Assembly (NCBI GenBank): GCA_028066595.1
Contig: JALCBJ010000073.1
Coordinates: forward strand, 1 to 33,411
Source of the DNA: Thermoanaerobaculia bacterium
GTDB taxonomy: Bacteria; Acidobacteriota; Thermoanaerobaculia; Multivoradales; J023
Length of the DNA: 33,411 bases
Direction: 5' to 3'
In this document: positions 15,666 to 25,399 of the stretch, piece after piece
Position numbering within the stretch: position 1 is the first letter of the stretch
Layout of the letters: each line of letters begins with the position of its first letter
Program-made: the position numbers and the translations under genes
The notes under the pieces: model-generated
Database searches by the model: none
Seen by the model: the letters and a program-made list of their open reading frames with translations, nothing else
What the model was told of the DNA's origin: nothing

Positions 15666-17858
15666 ATGATCGAGCCTGGCGACGATGCGAGCTGCCGGCG
15701 TCCCGAGTGGCCGCTCCTAGCTCTTCTGGGTCTGTGGACCCTCGGTGTCGCACAGCCGCTCCTGGAGGCGATCGCTTCGGCACCGGAGTTTCTCGTCGCG
15801 CACCGTTGGCTGGGCTCACGCCTCGCGGGATCGGTGTTTGCGCTCGTCTTCCTGCCACCGTTGCTGCTGTGGGCTGCAGAACGCCTCGTCGAAGGCGTGT
15901 CACGGGTGGCGTCGACGGCGCTTCATCGACTGTGGATTACCTCGCTCGCCTGGTTCCTTGCACTCTTGGTGGCGCGTCAAGTGAAGCTCGACGGGGTGAC
16001 CTGGGTAGTCTTCGGTGTGGTGGCGGCGCTGGCCTCGGTGGCGGCCTATGTTCGGTTCCGGGCATTCCGGGCCTTCGTGCGGCTGCTGGCTCTGGCAGCG
16101 ATCGCGGTCCCCGTCGTCTTTTTGCTCTCGGCGGGCATCCGGCCGCTGGTGATGGGTGCGCCCAGCGAATCGGCCCTCGATAGCCGGCTTCGCACCTCGG
16201 CAGACGCCACCGCTCCTATCGTCTGGATCGTGTTCGACGAGTGGGCGTTGTCGACGATTTTGACGCCGGAGGGCGAGCTCGACTCGGAGGTCTTCCCAAA
16301 CCTGTCCGCCCTCGCCGCCGAATCCACCTGGTATCGGCGGGCGGCCTCGGTGAGCGGCGCCACCGAGCTGGCGGTGCCGGCCATTCTCGGCGGCACACTG
16401 CCGGCACCCGAGGAACTGCCGGTGCCGGCCCACCGGCCCACCCACCTCTTCAATCTGCTGCCGCACTACGAGATCTGGGCGCAGGAAGTAGTCTCGTTTC
16501 TCGCAGCACCGGAGCGGAATCGGGCGGAACAGACAAAAGCGGACGGGACACACGATTCGAATCGGACCGGCGAGATTCTGGCCTTCGAATCGAACGCACC
16601 GCGCGAGCTGCTCAGCGACTTGCGTTGGCTCTACCTCCATCGGCTGGTGCCCGATGGATGGCGCCATTGGCTGCCACCGGTTTCGGACCGCTGGCGCGGA
16701 TTCGGCGGCGGTGCGGAGGCGGAAGATGGAGTGGGCGAAGAACGCGAGGCGGTCGTTCAGCGCTTCCTGCCGGCGTTTCAGGATCGTCTGCGGGCCGACC
16801 GGATGGCTGCGTTCGAGCAGTTTCTGGCGGCGTTGGGCCCAGAGGAGCGAAGGCTCTACTTCCTCCATCTACTGCTGCCCCATACACCGTATCGCTACTT
16901 GCCCAACGGCCGCCGCTACAGCATCACCACCGAGCACGTGCCGGGCCTGGTGGGCGAGCGTTGGGGATCCAGCCAGGCTCGGGTCGACCAAGCCCACCAG
17001 CGATACCTGCTCCAGGTCCGCCTGCTCGATCGACTGGTGGGCCGGCTGGTGACGCGACTGAACGAAGTAGGGATCTACGACAGGGCGGCTCTCGTCCTGG
17101 TGTCGGACCATGGGATCTCGTTCCGAGCCGGCGAGCTGCGACGCACCGCCACCACCGACAATGCCGACGAGCTGTTGTCGGTGCCGCTGTTCGTAAAAGC
17201 GCCGGGGCAGAGAGAAGGGCGCGTAGTGAAGGAGCCGTTCTCCCTGGTGGATCTCCTGCCCACCGTGCTCGATTTGGTGGATCCGGGAGCCGGGCCGCGC
17301 CCGAGAGAGTCGATGACCTGGCAGGACGGTCTGCTGCCGCTGGTGAACGTCGGCGGTCGAGAATGGCTGGACCCGGCATTTCTCGATCGCCAGCGTCCCA
17401 CCACCGAGACGCACCACGGACGTTTTACTCGGCCGCCCGCGGCCGAAATCCCGGCAATGCTGAGGTTCCGAGAGTTGGTAGGGCGTTCGGTCGACGAGAT
17501 TGGCTGGGCTCCGGTGGAGACACCGGCCGTCGTCCTCGACGAACGACTACTGCCGTTCGGTGTCGGCTCTCCACTTTTGCGGGGTCGGTTGCTCGAACCG
17601 CCGGACGAATGTTGTGACCTCGCGGTAGTGCTGTCCGGCAGGGTCGCAGCGACGCTGAGCGTCGAGGCCGGACTGGAGCCGATATTCTCTATCGTCTTGC
17701 CCACCGTCTCGTCCGCGGGAAGGCCAACAGAGAAGAGCAGCCGGCCCCGCATCTACAGCATTGTGACCTCCGGCGATTCGGTCGGTCTCGGGCGGCTACC
17801 GGTACTTGCTGGCACGGTGCCCGACACCGAGACGACCGGACCGGCTGGGCAGGGCTGA
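15666..17858 (+). CDS. Membrane-embedded sulfatase/alkaline phosphatase superfamily enzyme
   Basis: The 730-residue protein has about five N-terminal membrane segments (between 17 and 160) and then a sulfatase-type alkaline-phosphatase fold. Metal-binding motifs are VWIVFDEW (D191, E192) and VLVSDHGISF (D481, H482). A candidate nucleophile Thr lies in SGATELAVPAILGG (T233), where sulfatases need Cys/Ser and phosphoglycerol transferases use Thr. HLLLPHTPYRYLP is the usual substrate-side motif. A Thr nucleophile and membrane anchoring favour transfer or hydrolysis of phospho-groups on surface polymers or lipids rather than sulfate-ester hydrolysis, but this is inference. The start has no strong Shine-Dalgarno site. 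It ends three bases before the YfhO-like gene. Confidence 0.88.
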   Translation: MIEPGDDASCRRPEWPLLALLGLWTLGVAQPLLEAIASAPEFLVAHRWLGSRLAGSVFALVFLPPLLLWAAERLVEGVSRVASTALHRLWITSLAWFLALLVARQVKLDGVTWVVFGVVAALASVAAYVRFRAFRAFVRLLALAAIAVPVVFLLSAGIRPLVMGAPSESALDSRLRTSADATAPIVWIVFDEWALSTILTPEGELDSEVFPNLSALAAESTWYRRAASVSGATELAVPAILGGTLPAPEELPVPAHRPTHLFNLLPHYEIWAQEVVSFLAAPERNRAEQTKADGTHDSNRTGEILAFESNAPRELLSDLRWLYLHRLVPDGWRHWLPPVSDRWRGFGGGAEAEDGVGEEREAVVQRFLPAFQDRLRADRMAAFEQFLAALGPEERRLYFLHLLLPHTPYRYLPNGRRYSITTEHVPGLVGERWGSSQARVDQAHQRYLLQVRLLDRLVGRLVTRLNEVGIYDRAALVLVSDHGISFRAGELRRTATTDNADELLSVPLFVKAPGQREGRVVKEPFSLVDLLPTVLDLVDPGAGPRPRESMTWQDGLLPLVNVGGREWLDPAFLDRQRPTTETHHGRFTRPPAAEIPAMLRFRELVGRSVDEIGWAPVETPAVVLDERLLPFGVGSPLLRGRLLEPPDECCDLAVVLSGRVAATLSVEAGLEPIFSIVLPTVSSAGRPTEKSSRPRIYSIVTSGDSVGLGRLPVLAGTVPDTETTGPAGQG

Positions 17859-17861
17859 GGC

Positions 17862-20147
17862 GTGCACCCCGGCCTCGTCGTTCTTCCTCTTATCGCCGTG
17901 GCGCTGGCTCTCTTGTTGGTCCTGTTCTCGGCCGCGACGAGCCGTGAACGCTCGACCCGGCAGACGTCGGCAACGGAGGCGGCGGCCGTTGTTTTCTACG
18001 GCCTCATCGCCACCATCTTTCTGTGGCCTGCGCTGTCGATTCCCGATGGCATCCCGTCGCCCTCGGCATGTCTTTTCGTCCATGCGCCCTGGCAGCACAC
18101 GGACGACGGGTCCGATCCATCGACCGGCAACTGCGCATTGCCCGACGTGACCTACCAGATCCAGCCTTGGCTGTTGCTGCTCAAGAACCAGCTACGAGCT
18201 GGCGAGCTGCCACTTTGGAATCCCTACTCCTTTCTTGGCCAGCCATTCTGGTCCAACGGCCAAAGCGCACCGCTCTTCCCGCTCCATCTGCTCTTCACGG
18301 CCCTGCCTACGATGTGGGGTTTCCTGCTGCTGCCGTGGTTGCGCATACTGATCGGCGCCCTGGGTACGCGCCGGCTGGCGCTGGCTCTCGGCATTGGGCC
18401 TGGAGGGGCGTTGCTGGCGGGTGTCGTCTTCCCGCTCTCGGGAATGATCACCGGCTATCTGCTCTTCCCCATGGCCAATGCCTTGGTCTTGGTGCCGTGG
18501 GTGCTGTGGGCGACGGAGCGGCTGGTCGCGGAAAGAACCCCCTTCCGCACGCTGGCTGCCTGCGTTGCCTTGATGGCTCTAGGCGGTCACCCGGGTACCC
18601 TCTCCCACTGCCTTCTATTGTCGGTCGTCTATCTGGCAGTACGCGTGCCTTGGAGAGACCGACCCTGGCAACGACTCGGTGCCTGGCTCGGAGGCTGGAT
18701 GACGGGAGGCGCGCTGGCGATGGTGCATCTCTTGCCGGTGGCGCAATATCTGCCACAGACCGTGCGCTGGGGCGATCCGGACGGGCCGCCACCCGGGCCC
18801 GGACCGCCGTGGACGCAGGTGTTGGCGATGGCCTTCCGCCTCTTTCAACCTTGGGTGTATGGACGAGCCGAGACGGGCACCTGGCACGGCTCGTTCTTCG
18901 AACCGGGGTCGCGGGTCTACGTGGGCCTCCTGACGCTGCTGTTGGTGGGGGTGGCTCTGCAAGCGATTTGGGCCGCGCGCAGCAGCGGGTCGCGGACCAC
19001 CGACCGGCGCCTGCTGGCGGTCGTGACCGTGTTGGCCTTTTCAGCGTTCGTCGCCTACCGCACACCGGTTTTGCTGGACGCCGTGGAGAGCTTGCCGGTG
19101 GTCGGCCGGGCGCTTCACCATCGGCTGCTTTTCGGCGTCGAGCTGGGTCTCGCGTTGCTCGCCGGGTTCGGGCTCGATCGGCTGGCATCGGGTCCCGCTC
19201 AGCGAGTTTGGCTCAGCCTTTCGGGCGTCGTTGCCGGTTTCGCACTGCTGGTGACGTATCTGGCGACCGTACGACCCGTCGGCGAGGTGTTGCTAGAACA
19301 GCTGCCGTGGCTGGCCTGGCTGGTCGTAGCCGGTGCGTCGCTATGGCTGATAAGGGCCCTCTCGCGAAGATCAGCGCCGCTGCTCCTGTTGCCGGTCCTG
19401 CTCGTGGCCGGCGAGCTGACCCTGGCCCACGCGCCCAGCGTGCCCGGCCTATCGGTGTCGAAGCTCTATCCGACCACCGGTGCCACCGAGTTCCTTTTGG
19501 GTCGGCCGGGTCAGGTGGCGGGCGTTGGTCAAACGCTGCGTCCCGGGGCTTCAGTCGTCTACGGGTTGCGCGATCTGCGCGGTGACGATCCGGCCCGCCC
19601 GCGGCGCTTCGACGGTATGTACCGGTACCTCGGCAGCGTGCGGACGCCTTTTTTCCATCCTGTCCGAGACTGGAAGCACCCATGGCTCGACGCCTGCGGA
19701 GTGCGATGGGTCGTGACGCCACCGGCAGGAGCGCGCGGTTCGGGCCCTAGAGATTCCGCCTGGCGCTTGGCCTACGACGGTCCGGACGCTCAGGTCTACG
19801 AGCGCTCATCGGCCCACCCGGCAGCCTGGCAGACGTCCTCGGACGCAAACCTCGTCGTCAGCCGCTCCTCCAACTCCCGTGTACGGGTCGAAGGGTTGGA
19901 TCCAACCTCGCCCGGGCGCGTGGTCGTGACGCAGGCTTGGGCGCCGGGATGGCGGGCTCGGATCGGTGACCGTCTCCTCGATACGGTTGCCCACGACGAC
20001 TTTCTCCTGGCGGTTGATCTGCCCACGACGGGCGGGTCGGTCGACTTCGTATACCGGCCGCCGGGGTTACTTCCGGGCTTGGGGATCTCGTTGTTAGCGC
20101 TCACAGTCCTGCTCCTGCCTTCGGTCGCTCGGCGCCCCGGCGGCTGA
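17862..20147 (+). CDS. YfhO-like polytopic membrane protein (GT-C fold type)
   Basis: The 761-residue protein has about a dozen membrane helices and a C-terminal periplasmic beta domain. The pattern matches YfhO-family proteins: WNPYSFLGQPFWSNGQSAP near residue 100, the stretch FPLSGMITGYLLFPMANALVLVPW, and the C-terminal VVTQAWAPGWRARIGD ... VDFVYRPPGLLPGLGISL. YfhO proteins are proposed undecaprenyl-phosphate-sugar-dependent glycosyltransferases that decorate cell-wall polymers; in the best-studied case this is lipoteichoic acid glycosylation. The acceptor here is unknown. The start is GTG at 17862, three bases after the sulfatase-like gene, so it is likely translationally coupled to it. 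Membership of the family is clear; the reaction is inferred. Confidence 0.85.
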   Translation: MHPGLVVLPLIAVALALLLVLFSAATSRERSTRQTSATEAAAVVFYGLIATIFLWPALSIPDGIPSPSACLFVHAPWQHTDDGSDPSTGNCALPDVTYQIQPWLLLLKNQLRAGELPLWNPYSFLGQPFWSNGQSAPLFPLHLLFTALPTMWGFLLLPWLRILIGALGTRRLALALGIGPGGALLAGVVFPLSGMITGYLLFPMANALVLVPWVLWATERLVAERTPFRTLAACVALMALGGHPGTLSHCLLLSVVYLAVRVPWRDRPWQRLGAWLGGWMTGGALAMVHLLPVAQYLPQTVRWGDPDGPPPGPGPPWTQVLAMAFRLFQPWVYGRAETGTWHGSFFEPGSRVYVGLLTLLLVGVALQAIWAARSSGSRTTDRRLLAVVTVLAFSAFVAYRTPVLLDAVESLPVVGRALHHRLLFGVELGLALLAGFGLDRLASGPAQRVWLSLSGVVAGFALLVTYLATVRPVGEVLLEQLPWLAWLVVAGASLWLIRALSRRSAPLLLLPVLLVAGELTLAHAPSVPGLSVSKLYPTTGATEFLLGRPGQVAGVGQTLRPGASVVYGLRDLRGDDPARPRRFDGMYRYLGSVRTPFFHPVRDWKHPWLDACGVRWVVTPPAGARGSGPRDSAWRLAYDGPDAQVYERSSAHPAAWQTSSDANLVVSRSSNSRVRVEGLDPTSPGRVVVTQAWAPGWRARIGDRLLDTVAHDDFLLAVDLPTTGGSVDFVYRPPGLLPGLGISLLALTVLLLPSVARRPGG

Positions 20148-20229
20148 ACCCTCGCCCAGGGACGATCCGTATGCAAGGCGAAGCGGACCGGCGGCGGTCA
20201 AGCCGTCGGTCATGTGAGAATCGACTCCT

Positions 20230-22314
20230 ATGCGCCGATCTTCTTCATGTCGCGGCTCTCTATCCTCGCTAGCTTTTTGGGCCGCGGTGCAGGTCGTCTT
20301 GCTACTGCCGGAGCCGTGCGAGGCGCAGATGCCGCACGACCCCACCGAGGGTGATCTGCGCAACGTGGCGGAGCTGCTGCGGCAGCTGGAGGACGGCGAT
20401 CTGGCAGATCTGCCGACCGATCAGTTCGACGAGGAGCTTTGGGCCGGCGCCACCTTGGAAGCTCTCGGTGCCGAGAAGAACGTTCGCGCCCGCGAGCTGG
20501 CCGAGCAGATCCTCGATCACGATGCCGAATCGGTGGCGGGGCATATCCTGCTCGGACTGGTCTACCACCATGCAGAGGGCAACCTGCCGCGAGCGTTCTT
20601 TCATCTCCAATACGGTCGCCAGCGTATCGAGGAAGCCGGTGGACCCCAGGACGATGGCGGTTGGAATTGGCACGCTCTGGCGATCTCGGCCATGGCCATG
20701 GTGTCGGGCGAGATGGGTAGGCATCGAGACAAGGTGCAGTATCTACTGGAGCGCGACGAGCTCTACGAACCGACCTATCCTGCCGACCGCGGCTGGCCGC
20801 TGATGCGTTTGCGTCAGTACGAGGCGGCCAAGGATGCGGTGATGGAAGCCCTGTCACTGGAAGGGCGTCCAGACCAGAAGGCGCATGCGCTGACCGCGCT
20901 GTGCGCCATCGAGGCGGAACAGCTCGATCGGCTGAAGGGCTACGAGGCGTGCATGGCGGCGGCGGAATGGGAGCGGGGGCAAGAGCGCCCGGCGCCGACG
21001 CCCTTCACCAACGCCGCCGAGGGCAGCTTGGGCATGCTCGAGCACGATCAAGCCGAGCGCTTGATGCTGGAGGCTTCGGACTACTTCCGTTTCGGCACGG
21101 TATCCAACCCGTGGCTCGACCTGATGGAGCTGTATCTCTCGGAAGGTCGGCTGGCAGAAGCGCTCGATGCCTCGCGGCGCATGCTCGACTGGCGCCACGA
21201 CCAGCCGGTCTTCATGGAGGAGCAGAATCGGGCCGAGACGGAGATGGCCTCGGCGTCGTTCCTGATCGTCGCAGGACATGCCACCAAGGCGGCCGAGATC
21301 ACCCGCCGGGCTTTGGATCGCCCCGACCGGACCGGCTTCACCAGCTCAGAGACCGAGCAGTTGCAAGCGGCCGCCGCACTTCTCGATGCGCTGGCTCACC
21401 GCACCGCCGCCGAAGAAGCCGCGGAGCGGGCGTCGTGGTCCGGCTGGTGGGAAGGCAGTTCCGCGGTCGCCGAGTCGCTGCGCCTTCGTCTGCGCGCTTG
21501 GTCTTCGTCTCGGAGAGCGGCGTCGCTCATCGAATCGGAGCGCATGTTGCTGGCGACGTTGCGCCCGTACCTTGCGGGATCGGTGGAGATTGCCGAGTGG
21601 GCCGAGCCCGAGCTCGTTCAGGCCCTCGGGCCTGGAGTCGTGGGCGCGGCACTGCGACGGGCCGAGGCGGTGGAAGACCTGGATCGGGCGTCGGGCTACT
21701 TGCGGGCCCTGGAGGCCGAGGTGGCTTGGGTCGACGGCAACGCGCGCCGGACGCTGGAATTGGTGGACCGTGCCATGGACGAGCTGCCGGCTCCGGAAAA
21801 GCTGATGCGGGCACGTCTCGCGGCCCTCGGCGCCATGGCGGCGAGAAGCGTGGGTGACGGTGAACGCAGCGCCGAGCTCTTCGATACGGCACTGCAGATC
21901 GACCCGGGCGTTCTGCGCAGGGTGGGAGCCGAGCTGCCGGTGAAGCTGTCGGTGAGCGGTAACGGCGTGGCCGAGCGGACGGCCAAGCTGCTGCGCAAGT
22001 CGCCGAGATTCGACGTCGGCCGAGGAGCCTTCGAGATCCAGGTCGACGGCGGCTCCGGATCAGGCAAAGCCTGCCTGATCGGTCCCCGCGGTACGCGAAT
22101 CGCTTGTGCTCGGGTCACGGCTCGAGCGGGCGATCGAGATGTCCGCGACATCGCGCGCAGACTGGCGGCGGAATTTCATCGCCAGGCCTTCGCGCCCAGG
22201 CTCGACCTCACCCAAGCCGACCTCCAGAGCTTGGACGGCAGTCCCACAGCCGCCGGCGGACGAGCGAAAGAGCAACTGCGTAGCGTGACGGATCGGCTGG
22301 TATCTGGCGACTGA
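20230..22314 (+). CDS. Secreted alpha-helical (TPR-like) repeat protein
   Basis: The 694-residue protein has a signal peptide (about 1-33, with a cleavage site near CEAQ). Most of the remainder is helical, with TPR-like patterns such as ARELAEQILDHDAESVAGHILLG, LYLSEGRLAEALDASRRML and AELFDTALQIDPG, consistent with degenerate TPR repeats. A C-terminal domain of about 110 residues (VKLSVSGNGVAERTAKLLRKS onward) looks different and is of unknown type. It is 82 bases downstream of the YfhO-like gene on the same strand and probably belongs to the same unit as a periplasmic scaffold. Function is not recognised. It ends 55 bases before the convergent ADOP permease gene, with no obvious terminator between them. 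Confidence 0.85.
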   Translation: MRRSSSCRGSLSSLAFWAAVQVVLLLPEPCEAQMPHDPTEGDLRNVAELLRQLEDGDLADLPTDQFDEELWAGATLEALGAEKNVRARELAEQILDHDAESVAGHILLGLVYHHAEGNLPRAFFHLQYGRQRIEEAGGPQDDGGWNWHALAISAMAMVSGEMGRHRDKVQYLLERDELYEPTYPADRGWPLMRLRQYEAAKDAVMEALSLEGRPDQKAHALTALCAIEAEQLDRLKGYEACMAAAEWERGQERPAPTPFTNAAEGSLGMLEHDQAERLMLEASDYFRFGTVSNPWLDLMELYLSEGRLAEALDASRRMLDWRHDQPVFMEEQNRAETEMASASFLIVAGHATKAAEITRRALDRPDRTGFTSSETEQLQAAAALLDALAHRTAAEEAAERASWSGWWEGSSAVAESLRLRLRAWSSSRRAASLIESERMLLATLRPYLAGSVEIAEWAEPELVQALGPGVVGAALRRAEAVEDLDRASGYLRALEAEVAWVDGNARRTLELVDRAMDELPAPEKLMRARLAALGAMAARSVGDGERSAELFDTALQIDPGVLRRVGAELPVKLSVSGNGVAERTAKLLRKSPRFDVGRGAFEIQVDGGSGSGKACLIGPRGTRIACARVTARAGDRDVRDIARRLAAEFHRQAFAPRLDLTQADLQSLDGSPTAAGGRAKEQLRSVTDRLVSGD

Positions 22315-22369
22315 ATCCGGCTCCGAGTTTGTCGCGCGGCTCGGGTCGACCACTGTGATGCGACGGCTT

Positions 22370-25024
22370 CTATTCGTTGCGCAGTGTCTGGACCGGGTCG
22401 AGCCACGCCGCGCGCCAGGCCGGGCCCAGGATTGCCAGCAACGCGACGGAACCCAGCAGGAGGGGTGTCAGGAGATACACCGCCGGGTCGAGACCGGCGA
22501 CTCCGAAGAGAAAACTGGAAAGAGTGTCCCGGAGCGCGATGGCTCCGACGAGACCGAGCGCGAGACCGAGGGCGACCATACCCATTCCCTGCCCCAGCAC
22601 CAGGTGCACGATCTGACGACGAGTGGCTCCGAGGGACATCCGCACGCCCAATTCATGACGACGCAGCATCACCTGGTATGCGAGCACGCCTCCGATTCCG
22701 AGGGCTGCCAGCGATAGCGCAACGAGGGCAAAGAGGCTCAGGAGCGAAGTCATGAACCGATCCGATCCGGTCCACTGGGCGATGCGCTCGTCCTGCGTCA
22801 TCACCTCCCACAATGGCTGGTCCGGATCGAGCTCCCAGATCGCCTCGCGGATGGCCGGTGCCAGATCGTGGGGATCTCCGTCCGTGCGAGCCGCGAGGGT
22901 CGCGAAGTGCCTGGGTGCCTGGCGGTAGTCGATGTAGATCATGGGATCGACGCCGTCGCGCAGTCCCCGGTTGTAGATGTCGCCCACCACGCCGACCACC
23001 TGAAAGAGCGTACCTTCGTCGCCTGCGATCGAGAAGGTTCGGCCCACAGCGCTCCGGGGTTCCGCGTCGGGCCAGATGCGCTGTGCAGCTCCTTCGCTCA
23101 CGACCGACGCGAGAAAACTGGCCGCGTGATCGCTGGAATCGAAGCCGCGTCCGGCCTTGACGGGAATGCCCAGGACCGCGAAATAGTCGCGGCTGACCAC
23201 GTTGGCGCGGATCAGGGGTGGCTCGTCGGTCTCCACGCCGTCGCCAAGGATGGGGGCCCGGCCCTCGTCGCCGGTGAACGGCATACCGAACGCCGTCGCC
23301 ACGCCGCGTACTCCGGGCACTGCGGCCACTCGCTCGATCATCTGATCGAAGAAGAGCGACACCTGTTCATCGGTCTCGTATTTGTTGGCGGGGAGACGGA
23401 ACTGGACTTGCAGTAGGCCTTCGCTGTCGAAGCCGACGTCCACGCAGGACAGGTGGTCCATGCTGCGGATGAGCAGCCCGGCGCCGATCAGGAGCATCAC
23501 GGCCAGTGCCGTCTGGGCCACCACCAGGGTGGCGCGTAACCGTCCGGCCCTGCGGCCCTGCCCACCGCGTGGTGTTCCTTCCTGGAGCCCGTCCACCAAG
23601 TCGACTTTCGCGGCAGACCGTGCCGGTGCCAGACCGAAGACGAGGCCTGTTCCGAGGGCCACGGCGAATGCGAACAAGAGCACCGTGAGGTTCGGTTCCA
23701 AGGTGTAGCGGCCCTGTATCCAGCCCGGCCCGTGGCTGGTGATCAAGCGAATGGCTCCGTAGGCCACGCCCAGCCCCAAGACGCCACCGGCCACCGCCAG
23801 CATGACGTTCTCGATCAGAAGCTGGACCAACAGGCGAGATCTACGCGCACCGACGGCCGTACGGATCGCCATCTCACGAATGCGTCCCGTGGCCTGGGCG
23901 AGCTGTAGGTTGGCGACATTGGCCGCACCGATGAGCAGCACCATGGCCACCGCCGAGACCAAGACGGCGAACAGCTGACGGGTGCGGGAGCCGGTGAGGC
24001 TGTCGACGAGGGATGTCAGGCGAGCCGTGACATCGGCGTTGGTCTCCGGAAACTGATCCGCCAACTGGCTTGCCGACACACCCAGCTCCTCCTGGGCCTG
24101 CTCCAGGTCCACGCCGTCTGCCAGTCGGCCGAGAGCGAAGAGGGTGCGGTTTTCTCGGCTGAGCTCTCCGGGAAAGGTGTGAAGCGAGATCAGGGCCTCG
24201 GTACGGTCGAGGGGAAACTGGAAGTCGGAGCCCATGACGCCGACGATCACGTGATCTTCGTTGTTGAGCTTGACGCTTTGTCCGAGCACGCCCTCGTCGC
24301 CGCCCCAGCGACGTTGCCAGAAGCCGTGACTCAGCACCGCCGTGCGCTCGCCCCCTGGCACGTCTTCCCCGGGAGCGATGGCCCGTCCCAGCGCCGGTGG
24401 CTCGCCCAGGACATCGAAGAACGATGCGCTGACGAAGAGACCGCGAATGCGCTCCGGGGCGTCGCCCCCTCCGGTGACGGCGACACTTTGGGGGCGCCCT
24501 ACGGCGAGGCTCGCGAGGGAGTCGAGGTTCGCCTCGTAGTCGCGAAAGTTGTCATAGGACATCCAGATGTCGTTGCCGTTGGGTGCCACCTCCGTCAGAT
24601 GGACCAGCTGACCGCTATCCGGCGCCGACAGGGGATGGAGCAAGACTCCGTAGATGAGACTGAAGATCGCGGTGGTACCGCCGATGCCGAGCGCCAGAGT
24701 GGCGGCGGCAAGGCCAGTGACCAGAGGTGCGCGGCGCAGGCGACGAACTGCGAAGTTGAGATCGCGAATGAAGGAGTCGAACATGGAGGCCTCCTGCCTC
24801 TCGGGGTTGGCGGCATGGCGGACTGCCCGAAAGCGCTCGAGTCGGTAGCGGTCGAGGCGACAGCCGGGCGCACCGACGGCGAGATCGAACAGCATGCGTC
24901 GGGCCACCCGTGGGTCGTCCTCCGACCACTGTCGGTAGGTCGCAGCGAGGTCTCGAGAGAAACGCTCGCGGAAGGTCTTCGGGTAGAGCTTCAGGAGCCA
25001 GTGGAGCAGGTCGTTACCGGTCAT
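22370..25024 (-). CDS. ADOP-type ABC transporter permease with N-terminal cytoplasmic extension
   Basis: The 884-residue protein has an N-terminal soluble segment of about 85 residues (KLYPKTFRERFSRDLAATYRQW...) found only in some ADOP proteins. It is followed by two MacB/FtsX modules: a first helix (TLALGIGGTTAIFSLIYGVLL), a periplasmic core, an FtsX block (LLIGAANVANLQLAQATGRIRE), a second core and a second FtsX block (LRRHELGVRMSLGATRRQIVHL). No ATPase is encoded nearby, so the ADOP assignment (TIGR03434) is strong; substrate unknown. Its ATG overlaps the padR stop by four bases (25021-25024), so the two are translationally coupled and the PadR protein almost certainly controls it. It is only moderately similar to the other ADOP protein at 6937-9393, so the two are paralogues, not a recent duplication. 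Confidence 0.96.
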   Translation of the reverse strand: MTGNDLLHWLLKLYPKTFRERFSRDLAATYRQWSEDDPRVARRMLFDLAVGAPGCRLDRYRLERFRAVRHAANPERQEASMFDSFIRDLNFAVRRLRRAPLVTGLAAATLALGIGGTTAIFSLIYGVLLHPLSAPDSGQLVHLTEVAPNGNDIWMSYDNFRDYEANLDSLASLAVGRPQSVAVTGGGDAPERIRGLFVSASFFDVLGEPPALGRAIAPGEDVPGGERTAVLSHGFWQRRWGGDEGVLGQSVKLNNEDHVIVGVMGSDFQFPLDRTEALISLHTFPGELSRENRTLFALGRLADGVDLEQAQEELGVSASQLADQFPETNADVTARLTSLVDSLTGSRTRQLFAVLVSAVAMVLLIGAANVANLQLAQATGRIREMAIRTAVGARRSRLLVQLLIENVMLAVAGGVLGLGVAYGAIRLITSHGPGWIQGRYTLEPNLTVLLFAFAVALGTGLVFGLAPARSAAKVDLVDGLQEGTPRGGQGRRAGRLRATLVVAQTALAVMLLIGAGLLIRSMDHLSCVDVGFDSEGLLQVQFRLPANKYETDEQVSLFFDQMIERVAAVPGVRGVATAFGMPFTGDEGRAPILGDGVETDEPPLIRANVVSRDYFAVLGIPVKAGRGFDSSDHAASFLASVVSEGAAQRIWPDAEPRSAVGRTFSIAGDEGTLFQVVGVVGDIYNRGLRDGVDPMIYIDYRQAPRHFATLAARTDGDPHDLAPAIREAIWELDPDQPLWEVMTQDERIAQWTGSDRFMTSLLSLFALVALSLAALGIGGVLAYQVMLRRHELGVRMSLGATRRQIVHLVLGQGMGMVALGLALGLVGAIALRDTLSSFLFGVAGLDPAVYLLTPLLLGSVALLAILGPAWRAAWLDPVQTLRNE

Positions 25025-25371
25025 CCGCTCACCTCCCTCGGCTCGGCGGTGGCCGCGGCGAGGACCCTTGCCGACAGGTCCGAAAGACGCTGGGCCTCTG
25101 CGCGCAGGACGCGGCGTCCGAGCTTTGTCAGCCGATACGTCGTGCGCCCGCGCTCGTCGATCGACGACTCGTCGACGGTCACGATCTCCTGCTCCACTAG
25201 ACGATCCAGCACACGGTACATGTCACCGGGACGCACAGCGATGCAGCCATCACTGCGTTCTGCCATGGCCTTGCTCAGGCCATAGCCGTGCAACGGCTCG
25301 TCCTGCAGCACAGCGAGAAGCAGAAAGTCAGCGGGCCTGAGGGGTAGGTGAAGGTTGGGTTCTCGATTCAT
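25021..25371 (-). CDS. PadR family transcriptional regulator
   Basis: The 116-residue protein is a compact winged-helix regulator. The segment ADFLLLAVLQDEPLHGYGLSKAM and the recognition region PGDMYRVLDRLVEQEIVTVDESSIDERGRTTYRLTKLGRRVLRAEAQRL are characteristic, followed by a short C-terminal dimerisation helix. PadR proteins of this subtype (TIGR03433) accompany ADOP permeases in Acidobacteriota and usually repress the operon until an effector binds; the effector is unknown. The ATG at 25371 lies four bases from a palindromic operator and has no Shine-Dalgarno site, which points to a leaderless mRNA. It overlaps the permease gene by four bases. Confidence 0.96.
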   Translation of the reverse strand: MNREPNLHLPLRPADFLLLAVLQDEPLHGYGLSKAMAERSDGCIAVRPGDMYRVLDRLVEQEIVTVDESSIDERGRTTYRLTKLGRRVLRAEAQRLSDLSARVLAAATAEPREVSG

Positions 25372-25375
25372 GCAC

Positions 25376-25399
25376 GTATTGTACGTATACGCACGATAC
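25376..25399. promoter_or_regulatory. Palindromic PadR operator overlapping the padR promoter
   Basis: A 24-bp inverted repeat is centred between 25387 and 25388. The minus-strand half-sites are GTATCGTGCGTA and, reading on, TACGTACAATAC, matching at 10 of 12 positions, with one more paired base on each side. It contains TACAAT, a good -10 box, placed so that transcription would start about at the A of the padR ATG. The -35 region is weak. Location and symmetry fit autorepression by PadR, but binding is inferred. Confidence 0.75.
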
